Below are positions 5,865 through 7,762 of a DNA stretch of 7,762 bases, piece by piece (positions within the stretch are counted from its first letter, which is position 1; every line of letters begins with the position of its first letter). Made by a program: the position numbers and the translations under genes. The notes below the pieces were generated by a model. That model was not told the DNA's origin. It saw only the letters and a program-made list of their open reading frames with translations, and did no database searches. The stretch spans positions 1 through 7,762 of the forward strand of contig CACZTF010000076.1 in NCBI GenBank assembly GCA_902784025.1, written 5' to 3'. The DNA is from an uncultured Lachnospiraceae bacterium. Its GTDB lineage: Bacteria > Bacillota > Clostridia > Lachnospirales > Lachnospiraceae.

Positions 5865-6815
5865 TTATAAAATATCTCCTTTTACATATGATGCATCATA
5901 TTCAAAATCCTGGTCAAGAGACGTCACTTCATGAAACATTACATCAGAACTGCCGTTGATCATGATCCTAACCTTATCAATACCATTCAGTTCACAAAGT
6001 GAATTAACAACAGAATAAACCGGTAAGTCACCACTTGCATTCACCAGTCCGTTTACAAAGGTTTCGTTAAAATTCACATAACAGGTATTGTTGCTGACAG
6101 TGACCCCCAGAATTTCACAATTATCCGGGATAACAGGATACAAACCGGTCTCCACAGGACCCGCAACAAGTTTGGAAACAACAATACTTTCAAGAGAAAC
6201 ATCAGAATTATGTGCAACATTAGTTTTTGTCTTTACAAGCTTTTCACCCGCTTCATCTGTAAAATAAAGATCTATTGTCGTCCAATCAGTTCCGTAAACC
6301 GCCACATCATTATCATCGATATACTGGGAACCCTCCATTCCTGACAATGTTGTGCCGTCTGCAAGTTCTATCACATTACCGTCTATTAAAAAATCGACTT
6401 TTTCAATATCTTTGATCTGGGTTATCGTCTTTACTACAGCAGTCCTGTAAAAAATCTCAGTGATCCTGTCCATTTCCAGATATTTCTCATTATACGATAT
6501 GACAGCTGTATCACCACCATCTATCCTGACTCCCGTTATCTCCACATCCGTTGGCTTTATAACGATAAATCTGTCATTTTTCGTTGGCTTACTCATTGTC
6601 TCTAACAACTCATAAACAAGTGCTTCGCCACCGGTAGCCGCAGGCCGGATGTTATCAAATGTCAGACCGGAACCGGAACCATATGTATAATAAACCCTGT
6701 AACTGCCTGCAGTATTTCCACCGGCGCATCCCGTCAAAAGACAGACTGCCATTACTGCAGCCGATGCAAGTCCCACTATCTTTTTAACATGTCCGGACAA
6801 TCCCATAACCATCAT
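5865..6815 (-). CDS. GerMN-domain lipoprotein, two GerMN repeats, partner of the upstream histidine kinase
   Basis: A 316-residue exported lipoprotein. The signal runs to lipobox LLTGC with Cys30 (counting from the ATG at 6813-6815). Three in-frame ATGs compete: 6813-6815, 6810-6812 and 6804-6806. The GGGG-type binding site at 6818-6822 is only 2 nt from the first, so the second or third may be the true start. Two GerMN domains are visible: a diverged one at about 38-150, and a clear one at about 182-290 with DLYFTDEAGEKLVK, LVAGPVETGLYPVIPDNCEILGVTV, CYVNFNETFV and KVRIMING. The domain is named after Bacillus GerM of spore germination/sporulation, and is also found in actinobacterial LpqB, a lipoprotein encoded beside the sensor kinase MtrB. 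The first codons overlap the kinase stop as ATGA, implying translational coupling. A likely role is an extracytoplasmic modulator of that kinase or of cell-wall processes. A spore-germination role should not be assumed. Confidence 0.87.
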   Translation of the reverse strand: MMVMGLSGHVKKIVGLASAAVMAVCLLTGCAGGNTAGSYRVYYTYGSGSGLTFDNIRPAATGGEALVYELLETMSKPTKNDRFIVIKPTDVEITGVRIDGGDTAVISYNEKYLEMDRITEIFYRTAVVKTITQIKDIEKVDFLIDGNVIELADGTTLSGMEGSQYIDDNDVAVYGTDWTTIDLYFTDEAGEKLVKTKTNVAHNSDVSLESIVVSKLVAGPVETGLYPVIPDNCEILGVTVSNNTCYVNFNETFVNGLVNASGDLPVYSVVNSLCELNGIDKVRIMINGSSDVMFHEVTSLDQDFEYDASYVKGDIL

Positions 6816-7762
6816 TTCCCCTGTTTATTTTTCAAAGGTATCTTTACCGTAAATACTGTCATACCATTTTCTCCCTGTTCGCTTTCCGGCTCGGAATAGA
6901 GTTTTATCTGCCCGCCATGCATCAATACTATGGATTTAACGATAGACAATCCCAGTCCTGTACCGCCGGTTTCCCTTGAGCGGGCTTTATCAACCCTGTA
7001 AAATCTCTGGAATACGTTTTTCTGGCTTTCCTCCGGTATCCCTATACCGTTATCTTCAACTTTCAGATAAAAAGACTCATAATCGGCATTTATGGAAACG
7101 TGAACATAACCCCCTTCTTTATTATATTTGATAGCGTTTTCCACCAGATTGGTCACCACCTGGTTTATCTTTACTTCATCTATCTGCGCTTCGACAGGAC
7201 GTATCTGCTCAAATACCAGCTCTATCATCTTACGATTTGCCAAAGGCGTGAGTTTTTTCATCACATTTTCTACCAGTTCGTTTACGTTCACATTGGAAAT
7301 ATTCAGTGCTGTAACAGCTTTATCCATACGGACCAGAGAAAGAAGATCTTCTATGATCTCGTTTTCTCTGTCTATTTCCTTAGTGATATCGGACATGAAC
7401 TCTCTGTACAATTCCACCGGCGTATTGGGATCAGCCAGAAGTGAGTCTGCAAGGATCTTCATGGAAGTCATGGGAGTCTTCAGCTCATGCGAAACATTGG
7501 AAACAAATTCCTCACGGGACTCATCCAACTCTTTAGCATTATCCAATATCTCATTAAATCCTTCCAAAATATCACTGTATTCGGTAAAACCGTTTACTTT
7601 AAATCTTTTGTCAGTCTGTCCCCCGGCGATCTCATTTACATAACTGTTTACAAAAGTGTATCTGTTATTGAATCTTTTTGCCAGAAAAGCAGCAAAAATA
7701 GCTACCACAAGAACGGCAGCAACTGTTATAAGGTTAGAATAATTATGGACGTTTCTAAGAGA
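6812..7762 (-). CDS. Sensor histidine kinase (HisKA + HATPase_c), N-terminal part outside window
   Basis: Membrane sensor kinase of a two-component system, open to the right edge. A GTG at 7706-7708 is an in-frame codon inside a transmembrane helix (NLITVAAVLVVAIFAAFLA, about 7676-7732), so it is not the start; the sensor domain and first helix lie beyond 7762. After the helix comes a HAMP-like segment, then the dimerisation helix with SHELKTP; the phospho-accepting His codon is at 7487-7489. The ATPase domain has an N-box (VENAIKYN, about 7121-7144), a G1 box DNGIGIP (about 7034-7054), an F-box region VFQRFYRVDKARS, and a G2 box GGTGLGLS (about 6944-6967). All key residues are present, so it should be active. 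The class resembles PhoR/VicK-type kinases (IPEESQKNVFQRFYRVDK). The response regulator is not in the window and would be expected just upstream. The stop overlaps the GerMN gene by 4 nt. Confidence 0.95.
   Translation of the reverse strand, partial: SLRNVHNYSNLITVAAVLVVAIFAAFLAKRFNNRYTFVNSYVNEIAGGQTDKRFKVNGFTEYSDILEGFNEILDNAKELDESREEFVSNVSHELKTPMTSMKILADSLLADPNTPVELYREFMSDITKEIDRENEIIEDLLSLVRMDKAVTALNISNVNVNELVENVMKKLTPLANRKMIELVFEQIRPVEAQIDEVKINQVVTNLVENAIKYNKEGGYVHVSINADYESFYLKVEDNGIGIPEESQKNVFQRFYRVDKARSRETGGTGLGLSIVKSIVLMHGGQIKLYSEPESEQGENGMTVFTVKIPLKNKQGK

Noticed and set aside
5865..6815. Spore germination protein as the functional label for the GerMN lipoprotein
   Set aside because: The domain name comes from Bacillus GerM, but the context (coupled to a sensor kinase, followed by comEC) is closer to LpqB-like proteins. 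No sporulation gene is nearby.
7128..7643. 171-residue Ser/Thr-rich frame on the plus strand
   Set aside because: It lies entirely inside the histidine kinase gene on the opposite strand, whose H-box and ATPase motifs are intact. It shows no family motif of its own.

Overview
The window looks like chromosomal DNA of a low-GC Gram-positive bacterium of the class Clostridia, most plausibly a Lachnospiraceae-type anaerobe. This rests on AT-rich intergenic DNA, strong AGGAGG-type ribosome binding sites, near-consensus sigma-A promoters with 17-bp spacers, and the protein families present. The taxonomic placement is inference from protein style; no rRNA or tRNA is present to anchor it.

Layout. 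(a) Positions 1-976 hold a divergent metal-homeostasis locus. The 5' part of a ZnuA-type metal-binding lipoprotein gene runs leftward off the window edge, and a Fur/Zur-family repressor gene runs rightward. About 213 bp separate them, with two back-to-back TTGACA-17-TAAAAT promoters and two nearly identical Fur-type inverted repeats. (b) A hairpin at 988-1020 can act as a terminator on both strands, between the convergent repressor gene and (c) a secreted CAP-domain protein with a C-terminal Ig-like BIG2-type domain (1044-1964, minus). (d) A lipoprotein of unknown function with a long Thr-rich stalk lies at 2229-2831 (minus). (e) A 58-residue two-helix membrane protein lies at 3065-3241 (minus). 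Genes c, d and e each have their own recognisable promoter. (f) A minus-strand operon-like run starts beyond the right edge: a sensor histidine kinase (6812-7762, 5' end missing), a GerMN-domain lipoprotein (5865-6815, overlapping the kinase by 4 nt), then ComEC (3415-5838, TTG start, 26 nt downstream).

How the genes work together. The left locus reads as a zinc-responsive switch: the repressor probably senses Zn and binds the two operators, shutting off the uptake lipoprotein and perhaps tuning itself. The right cluster couples an envelope-sensing kinase to an exported GerMN lipoprotein, an arrangement reminiscent of actinobacterial MtrB-LpqB. It then continues into the DNA-uptake channel ComEC. 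Almost every gene here encodes an envelope or exported protein: three lipoproteins, one secreted protein and three membrane proteins; only the repressor is cytosolic.

I see no mobile element, CRISPR array, tRNA, rRNA or confident riboswitch. Nothing amounts to a clearly new system. The most informative items are the symmetrical operator/promoter region and the kinase-GerMN-ComEC arrangement. All gene-free stretches are under 300 bp.
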